Positions 38,028 through 50,993 are shown, counted from the stretch's first letter. The stretch: DNA of 64,000 nucleotides from Zingiber officinale (GCF_018446385.1 NC_055987.1:8145705-8209704), one strand, 5' to 3'. Program-made: numbers and translations. The notes: generated by a model from the sequence alone, not told the origin.

Positions 38028-38759
38028 GTGGAATATATTCTAAAGGAGGTGCATCAAGGATCCTGCAGAGGACACCCGGGCGGCCGGTCATTGGCAAGAA
38101 AGATTCTGCTAGCTGGATATTTCTGGCCGACCCTCCAGGAAGACGTCGCTCGGACCGTCGCCACTTGCCTTTCTTGTCAAAGATATCACAACTTCTCCTA
38201 TCGACCGACGGAGGAGATGAAGGTCTCTATAGTAGCCTGCCCGTTCGGTCAGTGGAGCATGGATATTGTAGCACCCTTCCCCATAGCGACCGGACAACGG
38301 AAGTTTTTACTAGTAGCAATAGACTATTTCTCAAAGTGGGTGGAAGCCGAGCCGCTCGTGAAAATAATCGAGCAGATGGTCAAGAAGTTCATATGGCAGC
38401 ACATAATATATCGGTTCAGCATTCCACGACGGCTCGTGTCTGACAATGGGCGGCAATTCGTCGGACAGTAGCTCAGAGAATGGTGCGAGGGGTATGACAT
38501 TCAGCAACATTTCACCTCCGTGGCTTATCTGCAGAGCAACAGGCAAGCTGAGGTCGTCAATCGGGAGATCTTTCGGATTCTTCGAGTTCGGATCGACCAT
38601 ATTAGTGGCAGCTGGGTAGATGAGCTCCCGGGCATGTTATGGGCGATTCACACTACCCCTAAGGAGGGAACGGGGGTCACGTTGTTCCACTTGGTGTATG
38701 GAGGAGAGGTTGTCGTTCCCGTGGAGGTCGGAGTAGAATCCGATCGGGTACAACAATAT
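38028..38759 (+). pseudogene. Integrase of element C, 5' part (split by element B)
   Basis: Frame 3. HHCC zinc-binding motif (EVHQGSCRGHPG ... CLSCQ), first Asp in WSMDIVAPFP, second in LVSDNGRQF, Glu in AEVVNREI. In-frame TAG at 38469-38471. The frame runs into element B at 38760 and resumes at 49952. Confidence 0.88.
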
Positions 38760-39023
38760 TGTTGGGACCGAAAAGTAGCTAGAGGGGGGGGGGGGTGAAT
38801 AGCTCGTCGCGTGCTTCGTGGTTGACGTTGCTTGTTTCTTCAAAGATGTGCAGCGGAAAATACAGAAACAAACCACACAACGCTAATAAGGTTGGTTTAC
38901 TTGGTATCCACCTCACAAGAGGTGACTAATCCAAGGATCCACACCTACTCACGCACCCTCCACTATGAATAACACTCCTTTATGGTAACTACCAAAGGCG
39001 GAGAAGCCCTACAACACTCTCAA

Positions 39024-42000
39024 TGTAACACCCACGAATTTCTTAAGCTAAGTAGGTGAAGATTTCTTTTAGAATAAAAGAAAATAAGATAGAAAAAAAA
39101 TATATATATATATATATATAAAGAATTAGTCAAGGATTGAACCTTGAACCTTCTTAAACTAAGAATTATAGAATTACCACTAGACCATCATGAGTTATTG
39201 TTAAATAGAGAATGAATATTGTAGATAAAGGTAAGACCATGATTAAGAGAAGAAAGCAAGAAAAAGACAAATTGTCTTCTTCTTCTTCTTTTCATTTTCG
39301 TGGATAAAAAGAGAGAAGGAGAGGAGAGGAAGTAGGGGGATGAATGAAGACATTTCTTCATCATTAAGAGACTAAAAGATGAGTTAAGAAGAGGGGAAAG
39401 CAAAGTCTCTTTTTGCTTCTTACTTCCACCTAGCATAAAGGGAAAAATCAAGAAGAGACTTCATTTTTTCTTCCCTTCCCTCACCTTGCCGTGACCTAGA
39501 GCCCCCTCTTTTCTTTTCCAAAAATCTAACTAAGGTTTTCTCCCTAAGAAAACCAAACTACAAGGAGGAACCCTCAAGATCTACCTCTCACATGCAAGAA
39601 AAACACAAAGGAGCACTAGGAGGAGGAGCTCTCTTCTTTCTTTTCACCAAGGGTACCTTCTCTTAGGAAAAGACCAAGCAAGAGGATGTGAGTATCCCCT
39701 CACCTGTGGTACAAGTGGTTCTATGGTTTTCGTTTGAGTTTATATGAAATTTTAACCTAGAGTTCTCCTTTAGAAATTTCGGTTATGATGCTTGTGAAGT
39801 TATGGAAGCTTAAAAACCAAAATCCATAAGTTTAAGTTTTCCTCATGATATGTTATGAATATAACCTTGATATTTCATGCTTGTATAAGGCTTAGGGTTA
39901 GGTAATACCCTACCTTAGGGTTCGGCCATGAAGAGGTTTAAAACCTAGGAAAGCTCAAGTTAAAAACTAACATGTCTATGACATATTCTATGATGTTATA
40001 TGAATGTTTTTCTTGATGTTTATACTTGTATGTTGCTTAGAACTAGTAGACCCCTACTTTAAGGTTTCGGCCATGAAGGGATTTAATACCTTAAGGAGGT
40101 TAAACCTCAAATCTAGCTTGTTATGTTTCTCTTTATGAAAAGATATGAAAAATGACATAAAGCACTTGGGATTCATGTTGTTTAGGGTTAGGTCTTTTAC
40201 TTGATAAACTTTCGGCCAACATGAAATGTAAGGCTTAAACAAGCCTAAATTCAACCCTAACATGTTTATGTTCCTCCCCATGATATGCTATGAAATTCAT
40301 AAGGTACTCACATGCTTGTAAATTCTAGAAGAAGTATTAAGTATGAAGTTTTCCACCATATGTTGTTAATGTTCTCTTGATGTTTATAACTTGTATGTTG
40401 CTTAGAACTAGGAGGACCCTATCACAAGGTTTCGGCCATGTAGGGATTTAAATACCTTAGTGAGGCTCAACCTCAATTCTAGCTTGCTTGTGTTTTACCT
40501 TATGAAAAGATATGAAGATAACATTATGCACTTGAGTTTTCAAGTTGCTTAGGGTTATGTTTTTCACATGTTAAACATTCGGCCACCATGAAATGTAGGG
40601 CTTAGGCAAGCCTAAATTCAACCCTAACATGTTTATGTTCCTCTCCATGTATGCTATGAAATTTATGAGTACCCACATGTCTAGAATCCATGCTTTGGTG
40701 GCATTCGGCCACTTACATTTGGTGAACTTAGGAAGCTTGAACTTTAACCTAATATGCTCATGTGAATGCCTATGATAAATGTATGGAAAAATTTATTTAG
40801 ATTCACATGCTTACATGCTATATGTAACCTAGATGGGACCTTGTATGTTTCGACCAAGGTGGGTTTAAAACCCTAGGAAGCATAGAACCTAAAATCACAT
40901 ATGCTCATGATGTTCCCTATGTTAAATGTTATGGAAATGAATGTGGGTTCATTTGCTTGTATGATTTCGTGAAACCTAAGTGAGCCTATGCATGTTTCGG
41001 CCACCCTTAGTGGGTTGAGAATTTAGACTAAGTTATGACTCAATATGTACTTCCCTTGCCATGACATGAATTAGAAGAAGTTAACTTGTGAACTATGCAT
41101 GATTATGTTTTCTTTTGTGTCATATTGCTCATTTGAATATGCTTATGAACCATGCATGAGAATGATATCTAAAAATGGCTATGTGCCCAAATATGATGGC
41201 TATGTGCCCAAGACAAGTATGATGGCTGTGTACCCAAGTATGCATGGCTATGTGCCCATTTATGCATACCTTATGAATGACATGAATATGATAGGTTACG
41301 AATGACAACGATATGCTATGAAGGACATGAACATGATATGCTATGAATGACATGATTATGATATGCTATGAATAACATGAATATGATATGTTATGAATGA
41401 CATGAACATGATATGCTATGAATGACATGAATAAGATATGCTATGAACGACATAATTATGTTATGAAATGATAGAGATATGATATGGCATGTATTTTACT
41501 TTGAATGACTTGTACCAAAAGGGTGGGCTCCTCATGCGCCCCTAGGTCGAATTACGGGCCTAGTAAAGGGTGGGCTCCTTACGTGCCCCTCGGTCGAGCT
41601 ACGAGCCTAGTTTCCTAGTAGGTTCAAGACTAGCTACCTTGGGTCTACTTAGGATGCGCGCATTATGTATGTATGAGGTACTAAGTCGGGCCCCTTTCAT
41701 GTTGAGATTATTTTCAAGTACTATATGATATTGTTTTAATACATCCCACCCATGACATAAATCATGTTTTGAAAGGCATATTGTACATGACATTTCTCAT
41801 GTTTTAAAGGACATCTTGCATCCATGCTCATGATATGATGATTTACTCATGCTATGATGTACACTTATGTTATGATATGATCTATACCATGATATGATGA
41901 TTTACTCATGCTATGATGTACACTTATGTTATGATATGATCTATACCATGATATGATGATTTTCTTATGTTATGTTAGTACCTCCATGCTATGATATGAA

Positions 42001-42616
42001 CTATACCATGATATGATGATTTCTTATGTTATGATGTGATTCATGCTAGGATATGATGTTACATGTATTATGATAAGATTTATGCCATAATATGTTGTCT
42101 ACCTTACGTTATGTTATTATTGAGATTCATGCCATGATATGATATGTTTTAATTTCATGATGAGATGAGCATCAATTACTCTAATGTATGATTTGATGAT
42201 GTTGCATGATTACGTTGGTTTTTGTGAGTAGGAAAGGATCTCACTAAGCCTTGAGTGCTTACAGATACTTTTCCTTGTACCACAGATAAAGGTAAAGAAT
42301 GGAGAAACTAGAGGAGCAGCGGGAAGGGGCAAGAGATGTGTGATGGTGACTTGGCTAAAGAAATAAAATGACTTGCTGAAATGAACTTAGAATAATATGT
42401 TATGTTATGTGATGTCTTTTATGATTCCTTATGCATGTGCTAGAAATGGATACTATGACTATTTAAGTTGAACCATGTTATTTCATATTCATATGCTTGG
42501 TATGTCTTCCGCTGTATGTATGTATGTATGAATGTTTAAATTTACTAAGTTTAAGGGTAAGAAAGTAACCCCGCCCTCACTAGGCAGGAGTGGTAGTAAA
42601 AGGGGCGGGCGTTACA
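39024..42616. mobile_element. 3.6-kb solo LTR (probably Ty3/gypsy, Del/Tekay-like)
   Basis: 3593 bp with TGTAACACCC...GGGCGTTACA ends and a perfect 5-bp TSD CTCAA (39019-39023 and 42617-42621). No gag-pol. The second copy of LTR B (48530-48560) shows the empty site. TGTAACACCC/GGGTGTTACA ends and multi-kb LTRs are typical of plant Del/Tekay chromoviruses, so I read it as an LTR left by LTR-LTR recombination; no second LTR is in the window to prove it. Contains T/A-rich microsatellite (39096-39120) and ATGAATGACATGAA-type repeats. Confidence 0.75.
41270..42160. repeat. ATG-rich short tandem repeats inside the 3.6-kb solo LTR
   Basis: 41270-41480 repeats units of about 35 bp of the form GATATGCTATGAATGACATG. 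41825-42160 repeats units with TACACTTATGTTATGATATG and ACCATGATATGATGATTT. The second set is a clean direct duplication of about 59 bp followed by decayed copies. Confidence 0.85.
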
Positions 42617-42884
42617 CTCAATACAAGAAGAAGAAAGGGAAATACAAGATAAGCAAAAGCTTACAAGATGTGCAATAAAAACCCTAACCCTAACTTCTTC
42701 TTCTTGCTTTTGATCCGCCTCTTGACTTGGGAAACCTCCAAGAACCTTCAAGAACTGGCGATCTGAGCTTGAGAGAAGTGTGGAGGAGCTGGCGAGAGAT
42801 CTGAGATGAAATAGTGAAGTTCTTTTTCCAGCCATCGCACGCCTGCAGCTCAAATACGACGCAACGGTCGGATCCCGATCGATT

Positions 42885-43165
42885 CGAAAGGTCCCAATCG
42901 ATCGGGGAGGCTTTGGATCGATCCACGGATCGATCTAGAGCACCTCTGTGCTCTGGGAAAGCGTCTGGATCGATCCAGCGCTTATCGCGCGAACCAGCAG
43001 CGTCCCAATTGATTGGCTGATCGATTGGGACCTCTGGATCGATCCACTGATCGATCCAGAGGCTCTCTGTTCGCTGGGAAAGACCTGGATCGATCCAACG
43101 ATCGATCCAGAGACTTTTTGTTCGCTAGAGAAAAGCCTGGATCGATCCACTGATCGATCCAGCTC
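42885..43165. repeat. GGATCGATCC palindrome array in LTR B (3' copy)
   Basis: Repeated pairs of TGGATCGATCCA and TGATCGATCCAG separated by 15-35 bp of unrelated sequence (for example GCTCTCTGTTCGCTGGGAAA). The 5' LTR copy is at 48838-49110, and a further set lies in B's interior at 44835-45015. Confidence 0.9.
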
Positions 43166-43449
43166 CTGGTTTTTGACCAAAACCAAGTCTCAAGCCTCTC
43201 AAACCAACATTCGGTCAACCTTGACCTGTTGGTACATCATGCCTAGCATCTGGTCACTCCCTTAACCTGCCAGGTCTTCCCACCAAGTGTCCGATCAATC
43301 CCTTGACCCGCTTGGACTTTTCTCTTCGTGCCAAGTATCCAGTCAATCCTTTGACCTACTTGGACTTCTCTCTTCATGCCAAGTATCCAGTCAATCCTTT
43401 GACCTACTTGGACTTCTAAACACCAGATGTCCGATCATCCTTGATCCAT

Positions 43450-43860
43450 TTGGATTTTCCCTGTGCCTGGCTTCACTCACCAGGACTTCCAATCTGCCTA
43501 GCTTCACTCACTAGGACTTCTCTTCTGCCTGGCTTCACTCACCAAGACTTCTCTTTTGCCTGGCTTCACTCACCAGGTTTTTCACCTAGCTTCACTCACT
43601 AGGATTTTCACCTGACTTCACTCACCAGGATTTCCTTCTGCCTGGCTTCACTCACCAGGACTTTCACCTAGCTTCACTCACTAGGATTTTCACCTGGCTT
43701 CACTCACCAGGATTTCCTTTTGCCTGGCTTCACTCACCAGGACTTTCACCTAGCTTCACTCTTTAGGATTTCTCTTCTGCCTGACTTCACTCACCAGGGC
43801 TTTCTTCTGCCTGGCTTCACTCACCAGGTCTTCCTTCTGCCTAACATCCCAATTAGGACT
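43450..43860. repeat. Minisatellite in LTR B (3' copy)
   Basis: Imperfect units of 20-40 bp around CTGGCTTCACTCACCAGGA and CTAGCTTCACTCACTAGGA. The copy in the 5' LTR is 49415-49800. Open in several frames because of the repeat length, but not a gene. Confidence 0.88.
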
Positions 43861-43999
43861 TCCCAGTCAAGTATCCGGTCATCCTTGACCTACTTGACTC
43901 TTCTTCAATCAACCTTGTATTGTCAAACATCGAAACTCAAACCAAGACTCAAGCTTGGTCAACTAGGTCAACCTTGACCTGAGGGATGTTGCACCAATA

Positions 44000-46337
44000 A
44001 TCTCCCCTTTTTTGATGTTTGACAATACCAACACTATCACTTACAATACCATATGTAAGTTAGGCTAATCTCATAGCCTAAACCTTCTTCATGCCACTAG
44101 GTAATGAATACATAAGTTAAGCCCTTCATTTTTCCCCTAAGAGGGCAAACTCCCTCTAGGTAATGAAAGCCTAACTTACTCCCTTTCATTCTCCCCCTAT
44201 TGGCACACATCAAACCATGCCCCATTTTGGGGCACACATCAATAAATTTACTTGTTGAAAACTCTCCCCTGAAGAGTTGCTCATCATTGTTCACAACTTC
44301 ACTCGTTGTGATCAACACGATAATGAAGGTCCCATACCCTTCATTATCCTTAACCCTACATTCTCCCCCAATGTAGGCAAATGGCCATCCTTGAGCATTA
44401 TCCACTTAAAACCACTTGAACAATGAGGATATCCACTCCCCATTAAGGTTCAAACGCTCAACCTTGAGCATGTTCTTAACGGAAGGTTAACCACCTTCCA
44501 AGGTTCATAAAAAAAATAATTTTCATGTCTTTAAAGAGTCCCTCCCCCTAAAGACATGGTGGTAACTTCTGTCATTGCACCAACAATGACTTGGAATCCC
44601 TAAAACTTTAGGAAACCCAATTTTAGAAGTTTTGAGGTTCAAATATTCAAAATTTGAAACAAACCTCAACCTAAACTTCAACTTAGCCTTCCTTAACCAA
44701 TCCATCCTTGTTTTCCACACGAAAACACCCTTTTCATGTATACAAATATATTTTCAGGGGTTTGGAATGGTTACGTAGACTAAAATAGGTTCAAAGATGC
44801 TGAAATCAGACCTTCCCAGCCAAAATCAGCAACTTGGATCGATTGGAGTTGGGTTCCAATCGATTGAACCTTGCTGAATCGATCCACTGATCGATTCAGG
44901 AGGGCTGGATCGATCGGTGGATCGATCCAGAAAGCTTCTGTTCGCGAGAAGCTTGCTCTCAATCGATCGGCTGATCGATTGAGGCACTCCAATCGATCCA
45001 CTGATCGATCGAAGGTCTGAAATTGCTGAAATTCAATTTCATCCAATTTCAGAAACCCCAAAAAAATTCTACAAAATTCCAAAAATCATAAAAATTTGTG
45101 TAGACATTATTTAGGGTATATACTATCAAGGAAAAATAGTTTTCTAAGAAAATACTTCATATTTTCAAAGATTGACACAAACTTGAGAACTTGCAAAAAC
45201 TTTAGTGTTTTCTTCAAGTTTGTGTTTAACTAATCAATGGTGATTACTATCAAAAGATAGCCTTCACCAAGGTTTTCCAAAATTATTTTAAAAACATTTT
45301 CAAAACCAATATCTCACCATATTCCTTGGGCTTAATGCACATTACTTGTACATTAGCTTTCCCAATGATGGGAAAACACATAACTATGTGCTTCGATGAA
45401 CTTAAAACTCAAAAGAATGCACTAAATCAACATCTTGAGTTTTGTTCATCATCCTAACATCTCACTTGTATCTAATGTGCACTAAAACACATACAAGTCA
45501 TCTTATTGAGCTTTGTGAGATATAAAGTTTGGTTTTGCCCTAATCTAGGGATCATGCATATCTATCTAAGCATTTTGTGGGTATTGAACATCCACTTAGG
45601 ATGTTACTTGTTAATACCACTTGTTGACAACACTTGTTGATAAATGCCATTTGTCTTTGCTTTTAAGGAATTAACCATAATCCATGATAATGTTATGGCA
45701 TACATCAAAATGAAATAGTTTTCAAAAGAAAAATTCCTATAATTACATGATGTATGTATGACATGACATGGTATTTTTGTATTTTTCATAATAAGTCATG
45801 AGTGCAAAAATAAAACATGATGTCATGACATATAATGGGCAAACAATCATGGCAAGATTTAGCATAAATAAAATATACCTAGATTATCTATCTAAGTATC
45901 CTTAATCTTAGCTAATCCTAAAACTTAAACCCTAGATTTGCCCAAAGTGCTTCAAGAAGGTGTCAAAACCTATTTTGACATTTCTAATTCTCTTGATTAC
46001 TTTATGCCAATTGAAATTAAGCATATTCCCCAAGTGTTGGCATATTTCATTGTTCCACAAGAGAAGCACTTTAAATTAAGGCTTAGATTTGCCTTAAATT
46101 ATTAAGAAAATACCAAAATCCCAACTTGGTATTTCTTATGTTTTCTCACATTGTGCCATTTTAAAATCAAATTAATACTTCTCAAATTTTGGCACATTTT
46201 ACTCTTTTAAGGAGTAAATAGTAATTCCGTTTCATTTTCAAAGGTTAACAAAAACCTTGAAAATGCTCCTTGAGTGTCAATTTCCTCAAAGTTGGGTTAA
46301 CTATCCTTCTAATCGGAGTTGACACTCTCTAACCCAT
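44000..46337 (-). other. Non-coding interior of element B
   Basis: Between the polypurine tract and the end of gag. No pol motif in any frame. Contains a GATCGATC palindrome array (44835-45015) and AT-rich sequence with short motifs shared with the A' interior (such as TTTTGATGTTTGACAA near 44010). Confidence 0.7.
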
Positions 46338-48153
46338 TTATGGGGTAGAGAAGATGCTCCTAGGAACCCAACACCTATTGGTGCTCCTTGGATGCTCTAG
46401 GTACTCACTAGGGATAACTTCCCTAGATACCTTTCTAGTGACCTTGTTGGGCTTCTTAGAAGCCTTGGTCACATTTTCTAGGTCAACTCTAGGGATAGCC
46501 TCCCTTGTGACCTTGTTAGTGACTTTCTTAGACTTCTTAGAAGTCTTGGTCACTTTGGTTGCAAAGATATTTCTAGGGATATCTTCCCTTCTATCCTTGA
46601 CTTGACCTCTAGACTTAGGGTTTGTTCCATATCTATATGGAACCCTATGATAACTAGGCACATCCTTTTTAGTTTTGGGTTTGTATCCCAAACCTCTATG
46701 GTCATTGGATGGCTTTTGTACCCCTAAACCTAGGTTTTGCTCATTTTGCCCTTTTAGGATATTTTCCATCCTTTTTAGGGTCTTTTCCATTTTATCAAGT
46801 CTTGACCTCAAGACTTGATTTTCTTCCCATAAATCCCTAGATTTTGATTTTTCATTAAACCCATGAGCATTTTTATTTCTAGGCCTATAACTATGGTCCT
46901 TAGTGTGATTGCCTAGATTTTTATCTATCTTTCTAACCTTAGGTTGGGTAGTCTTGGCATGTAGGGCCACATGCTTTTCCTTAATGCCCTCATGCTTTCT
47001 ATTCTTATGGTAAATTGCATTAAAATAATAAAAATTAGAACTATCATGCTTTTTACCATAACGTAACGGGATAGGCTCAATAAATGTTACCTTCTTCTTT
47101 ACCTTGGAGGCTCGCCCTTGAATTGAGCTTCCTCCTTGAGTCTTGACCATCTTCTTCCCCTTGGGGCATTGACTTCGGTAATGCCCCTTTTGATTGCAAG
47201 AGAAGCACACAATGTGCTCCTTGCTCTTCTTTGTTCCAGGGATGGTCTCCTTGGGCTTCACCTTGCCCTTTTGTGCCACTTGGCCCTTCTTCTTGGCCAA
47301 TTTAGGACATTTACTTTTGTAATGCCCATGTTCCCTACATTCAAAGCATATAATATGATTTTTATTATTAATTGAAATGTTTATACCTTTTTGTGTAGGG
47401 ATGACACTTTCTCCTTTGGATCCGGAGGTAGAATTAAACTTCCTCTTGATCCGAAGATGATATTCCTCCATTAGATTTTGCTTGACTTGTGGAGGTGGAA
47501 GCTTCTTCATCCTCTTCTTCTCTTGACCCGGATGTGGAGGATTCTTCTTGCTCTTGTTCCGGTGTCAATGAAGATTGCTCCCCCTCAATCCTAGAGGTGG
47601 AGACTTCACCTTCTTCTTCATCTTCATCCTCTTGTACATGAAACAAGGAATATACTCCTTCCTTGCTCTTTTGATTGCTCTCCTTTGAGGATGAAGTTTC
47701 TTGGACCTCCTCTTCGGAGGTTGAGCATCTCTCAACCTCGGAGTCCTCCTCTTCTTGGTCTTGATCCATTGAGTCACCCTCTTTGGGTTCTTCTTGATTT
47801 GGTACAGTGGAGGGGACCTCTTCATGAAGCTTGGCCAATTTACTCCAAAGCTCCTTTGCATCTTCAAATTCTCCAATTTTGCAAAGGATGGTGCTTGGCA
47901 ATAAATTAACCAATAATTTGGTTACCTTGTTATTCGCCTCACACCTTTGAGTTTGTTCTTGGCTCCATTTGCTCTTCTTGAGGATTTTGCCCTTTGAATT
48001 TCGTGGAGCCTCGAAGCCTTCCATGAGAGCAAACCATTGCTCTATCTCCATCATCAAGAAATTTTCGATTCTTGATCTCCAAGAATCGAAGCTTGTGGAT
48101 GTGTACGGTGGAGCCACCCTTGTGTCAAATCCAAGTCCATCTTGGAATTGCAT
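46338..48153 (-). pseudogene. copia-type gag of element B (frameshifted)
   Basis: N-terminal frame 48153-47434 has a gag core (SWRSRIENFLMMEIEQWF, FEDAKELWSKLAKLHEE) and a long acidic Ser/Glu tail. A frame change between 47434 and 47510 moves the rest to 47510-46338, which has two CCHC zinc knuckles (CFECREHGHYKSKC and CFSCNQKGHYRSQC, each C-x2-C-x4-H-x4-C) and a basic tail ending near SNRCWVPRS-like sequence. The region upstream of 48153 to the primer site is open but lacks an ATG. It packages RNA when intact; this copy has one frameshift. Confidence 0.85.
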
Positions 48154-48273
48154 CTTGAAGTTGAGCCTTTTGATGAAGTCTTCGACTTGTAGAATTTCTT
48201 CAACTTCTTCACCCTCTAGCTTTGCTTGTTTTGTTTGCCCCTTCCGGCGATGATTCCGGTGAAGAGCGGCCTT

Positions 48274-48285
48274 GCTCTGATACCA
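48274..48285 (-). promoter_or_regulatory. Primer-binding site of element B (tRNA-iMet type)
   Basis: Reads TGGTATCAGAGC on the minus strand, two bases from the LTR end. This is the classic plant copia primer site complementary to initiator tRNA-Met. Confidence 0.9.
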
Positions 48286-48287
48286 CT

Positions 48288-49951
48288 TGTTGGGACCGAA
48301 AAGTAGCTAGAGGGGGGGTGAATAGCTCGTCGCGTGCTTCGTGGTTGACGTTGCTTGTTTCTTCGAAGATGTGCAGCAGAAAATACAAAAACAAACCACA
48401 CAACGCTAACAAGGTTGTTTTACTTGGTATCCACCTCACAAGAGGTGACTAGTCCAAGGATCCACACCTACTCACGCACCCTCCACTATGAATAACACTC
48501 CTTTATGGTAACTACCAAAGGCGGAAAAGCCCTACAACACTCTCAATACAAGAAGAAGAAAGGGAAATACAAGATAAGCAAAAGCTTACAAGATGTACAA
48601 TAAAAACCCTAACCCTAACTTCTTCTTCTTGCTTTTGGTGCGCCTCTTGACTTGGGAAACCTCCAAGAACCTTCAAGAACTAGCGATCTGAGCTTGAGAG
48701 AAGTGTGGAGGAGCTGGCGAGAGATCTGAGATGAAACAGTGAAGTTCTTTTTCCAGCCATAGCACGCCTGCAGCTCAAATACGACGCAACGGTCGGATCC
48801 CGATCGATTCGAAAGGTCCCAATTGATCGGGGAGGCTTTGGATCGATCCACGGATCGATCCAGACACCTCTGTGCTCTGGGAAAGCGCCTGGATCGATCC
48901 ACAGATCGATCCAGCGCTTATCGCGCGAACCAGCAGCGTCCCAATCGATTGGCTGATCAATTGGGACCTCTGGATCGATCCACTGATCGATCCAGAGCTC
49001 TCTGTTCGCTGGGAAAGACCTGGATCGATCCAACGATCGATCCAGAGACTTTTTGTTCGCTGGAGAAAAACCTGGATCGATCCACTGATCGATCCAGCTC
49101 CTAGATCGATCCAGATCTTGGTTTTTGCCCAAAACCAAGTCCCAAGACTCTCAAACCAACATTCGGTCAACCCTGACCTGTTGGTACATCATGCTTAGCA
49201 TCTGGTCACTCCCTTAACCTGCCAGGTCTCCCCACCAAGTGTCTGGTCAATCCCTTGACCCACTTGGACTTTTATTTTCGTGCCAAGTATCCAGTCAATC
49301 CTTTGACCTACTTGAACTTCTCTCTTCATGCCAAGTATCCAGTCAATCCTTTGACCTACTTGGACTTCCAAACACCAGATGTCCGATCATCCTTGATCCA
49401 TCTGGATTTTCCCTGTGCCTGGCTTCACTCACCAGGACTTCCAATCTGCCTAGCTTCACTCACTAGGACTTCTCTTCTGCCTGGCTTCACTCACCAAGAC
49501 TTCTCTTCTGCCTGGCTTCACTCACCAGGACTTTCACCTAGCTTCACTCACTAGGATTTTCACCTGGCTTCACTCACCAGGATTTCCTTCTGCCTGGCTT
49601 CACTCACCAGAACTTTCACCTAGCTTCACTCACTAGGATTTTCACCTGGCTTCACTCACCAGGATTTCCTTCTGCCTGGCTTCACTCACCAGGACTTTCA
49701 CCTAGCTTCACTCACTAGGATTTCTCTTCTGCCTGACTTTACTCACCAGGGCTTTCTTCTGCCTGGCTTCACTCACCAGGTCTTCCTTCTGCCTAACATC
49801 CCAGTTAGGACTTCCCAGTCAAGTATCCGATCATCCTTGACCTACTTGACTCTTCTTCAATCAACCTTGTATTGTCAAACATCGAAACTCAAACCAAGAC
49901 TCAAGCTTGGTCAACTAGATCAACCTTGACCTGAGGGATGTTGCACCAACA
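48288..49951 (-). repeat. 5' LTR of element B
   Basis: 1664 bp, TGTTGG...CCAACA on the plus strand. It carries the same palindrome array (48838-49110) and minisatellite (49415-49800) as the 3' LTR, with small differences in unit number. Confidence 0.92.
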
Positions 49952-50284
49952 AGTATGACGCGAGTAATGCCGAGCGGAGGCAGCTGGAGTTGGACATGGT
50001 AGACGAGGCACGAGCCAAGGCAGCCGCCCGACTAATGGCGTACCAGCAAAGAATAAAGTAGAATTACAACAGGCAAATGATTCCCAGGGCATTCCAAGTC
50101 GGCGACTTTATATGGAAGAAGGTGAAGTCGGTCGGAGATGTGAGCAACCTGGAGGCACCCTGGGCTGGGCCCTTCAAGGTCATCGAGAAGCTCCGATCGG
50201 GCGCCTATTACCTCGAAGATGAAGACGGATGACAGCTAGAATGATCATGGAGTGCTAAACATCTCCAGCCGTACCGAGTTGGAT
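49952..50284 (+). pseudogene. Integrase of element C, 3' part
   Basis: Continues after element B with the C-terminal integrase region: basic helix (DEARAKAAARLMAYQQR) and an SH3-like tail (FQVGDFIWKKVKSVGD, LRSGAYYLEDEDG, LQPYRVG). In-frame TAG near 50059 and two stops near 50231-50243. Confidence 0.88.
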
Positions 50285-50394
50285 GAAAGGTGTGCCCATG
50301 TAATTCGTTATATATACTTTCCGTTCTTCGACTCCCTTTGAATGCAGGAATAATATCAAAAAGAAAAGAATACGCCGAATGGCTAGGCCCCATG

Positions 50395-50993
50395 AAGACT
50401 GTCGAGCGGCAACGTTAAACTCTAGAGTTGAACCGACAACTATAAACCCCCTGACCTGAAGACCGTCGAGCGGCGACGTTAAACTCTAGAGTCGAACCGG
50501 TGACTATAAACCCCCCGGCCTGAAGACCGTCGAGCGGAGACGTTAAACTCTAGAGTCGGACCGACGACTATAAACCCCCCGGCCTGAAGACCGTCGAACG
50601 GCGACATTAAACTCTAGAGTCGGACCGGCGACTATAAACCTCCAGGCCTGAAGACCGTCGAGCGGCGACATTAAACTCTAGAGTCGGACTGGCGACTATA
50701 AACCCCTCGGCCCGAAAACTGTCGAGTGGCGACGTTAAATTCTAGAGTCGAACTGGCGACTATAAACCCGCAGTCTGAAGACCGTCGAGTAGCGACGTTA
50801 AACTCTAGAGTCGGACCGACAACTATAAACCCCCCGACCCGAAAACTGTCGAACGGTGATGGTAAACTGTAGAGTCGGACCGGCGACTATAAACCCCCCG
50901 GCCTGAAGACTGTTGAGCGGCGACGTTAAACTCTTAAGTCGAACCGACGACTGTAAACCCCCCGGCTCGTAGACCGCTGAGCGACATTCATAA
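50395..50993. repeat. 64-bp tandem array of element C (about 9 units)
   Basis: Units carry GAAGACCGTCGAGCGGCGAC, GTTAAACTCTAGAGTCGGAC and CGGCGACTATAAACC. They are related, in reverse complement, to the 65-bp array of D, but C has far fewer units and its own variant (CTCTAGAGTC in place of CTCGATATTTAA). Confidence 0.93.

Larger units (their letters stand above)
38760..43999 (-). repeat. 3' LTR of element B, split by a 3.6-kb solo LTR
   Basis: LTR sequence is 38760-39023 plus 42622-43999, with the insertion and its TSD between. Plus-strand ends TGTTGG... and ...CCAATA (the second mutated). It contains the GATCGATC palindrome array (42885-43165) and the CTTCACTCACCAGGA-type minisatellite (43450-43860), both shared with the 5' LTR. 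Confidence 0.9.
38760..49951 (-). mobile_element. Element B: copia-type gag-only (TR-GAG-like) element
   Basis: Minus strand. 5' LTR 48288-49951, iMet-type primer site 48274-48285, gag 48153-46338, non-coding DNA, polypurine tract at 44000-44017, 3' LTR 38760-43999 (split by a solo LTR). Flanks AATAT (38755-38759) and AGTAT (49952-49956) form a TSD with one change. No protease, integrase, RT or RNase H frame is present in the 4.3-kb interior, so it would need enzymes from another element. Confidence 0.88.

Noticed and set aside
42673-42686. AACCCTAACCCTAA telomere-like motif (also at 48605 and 6053)
   Set aside because: Only two units, within LTR B copies and in a gene leader. Not a telomere.
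42814-43265. Several overlapping 60-150 codon frames rich in DRS/IDP
   Set aside because: All arise from the GATCGATC palindrome array, which is open in many frames on both strands.
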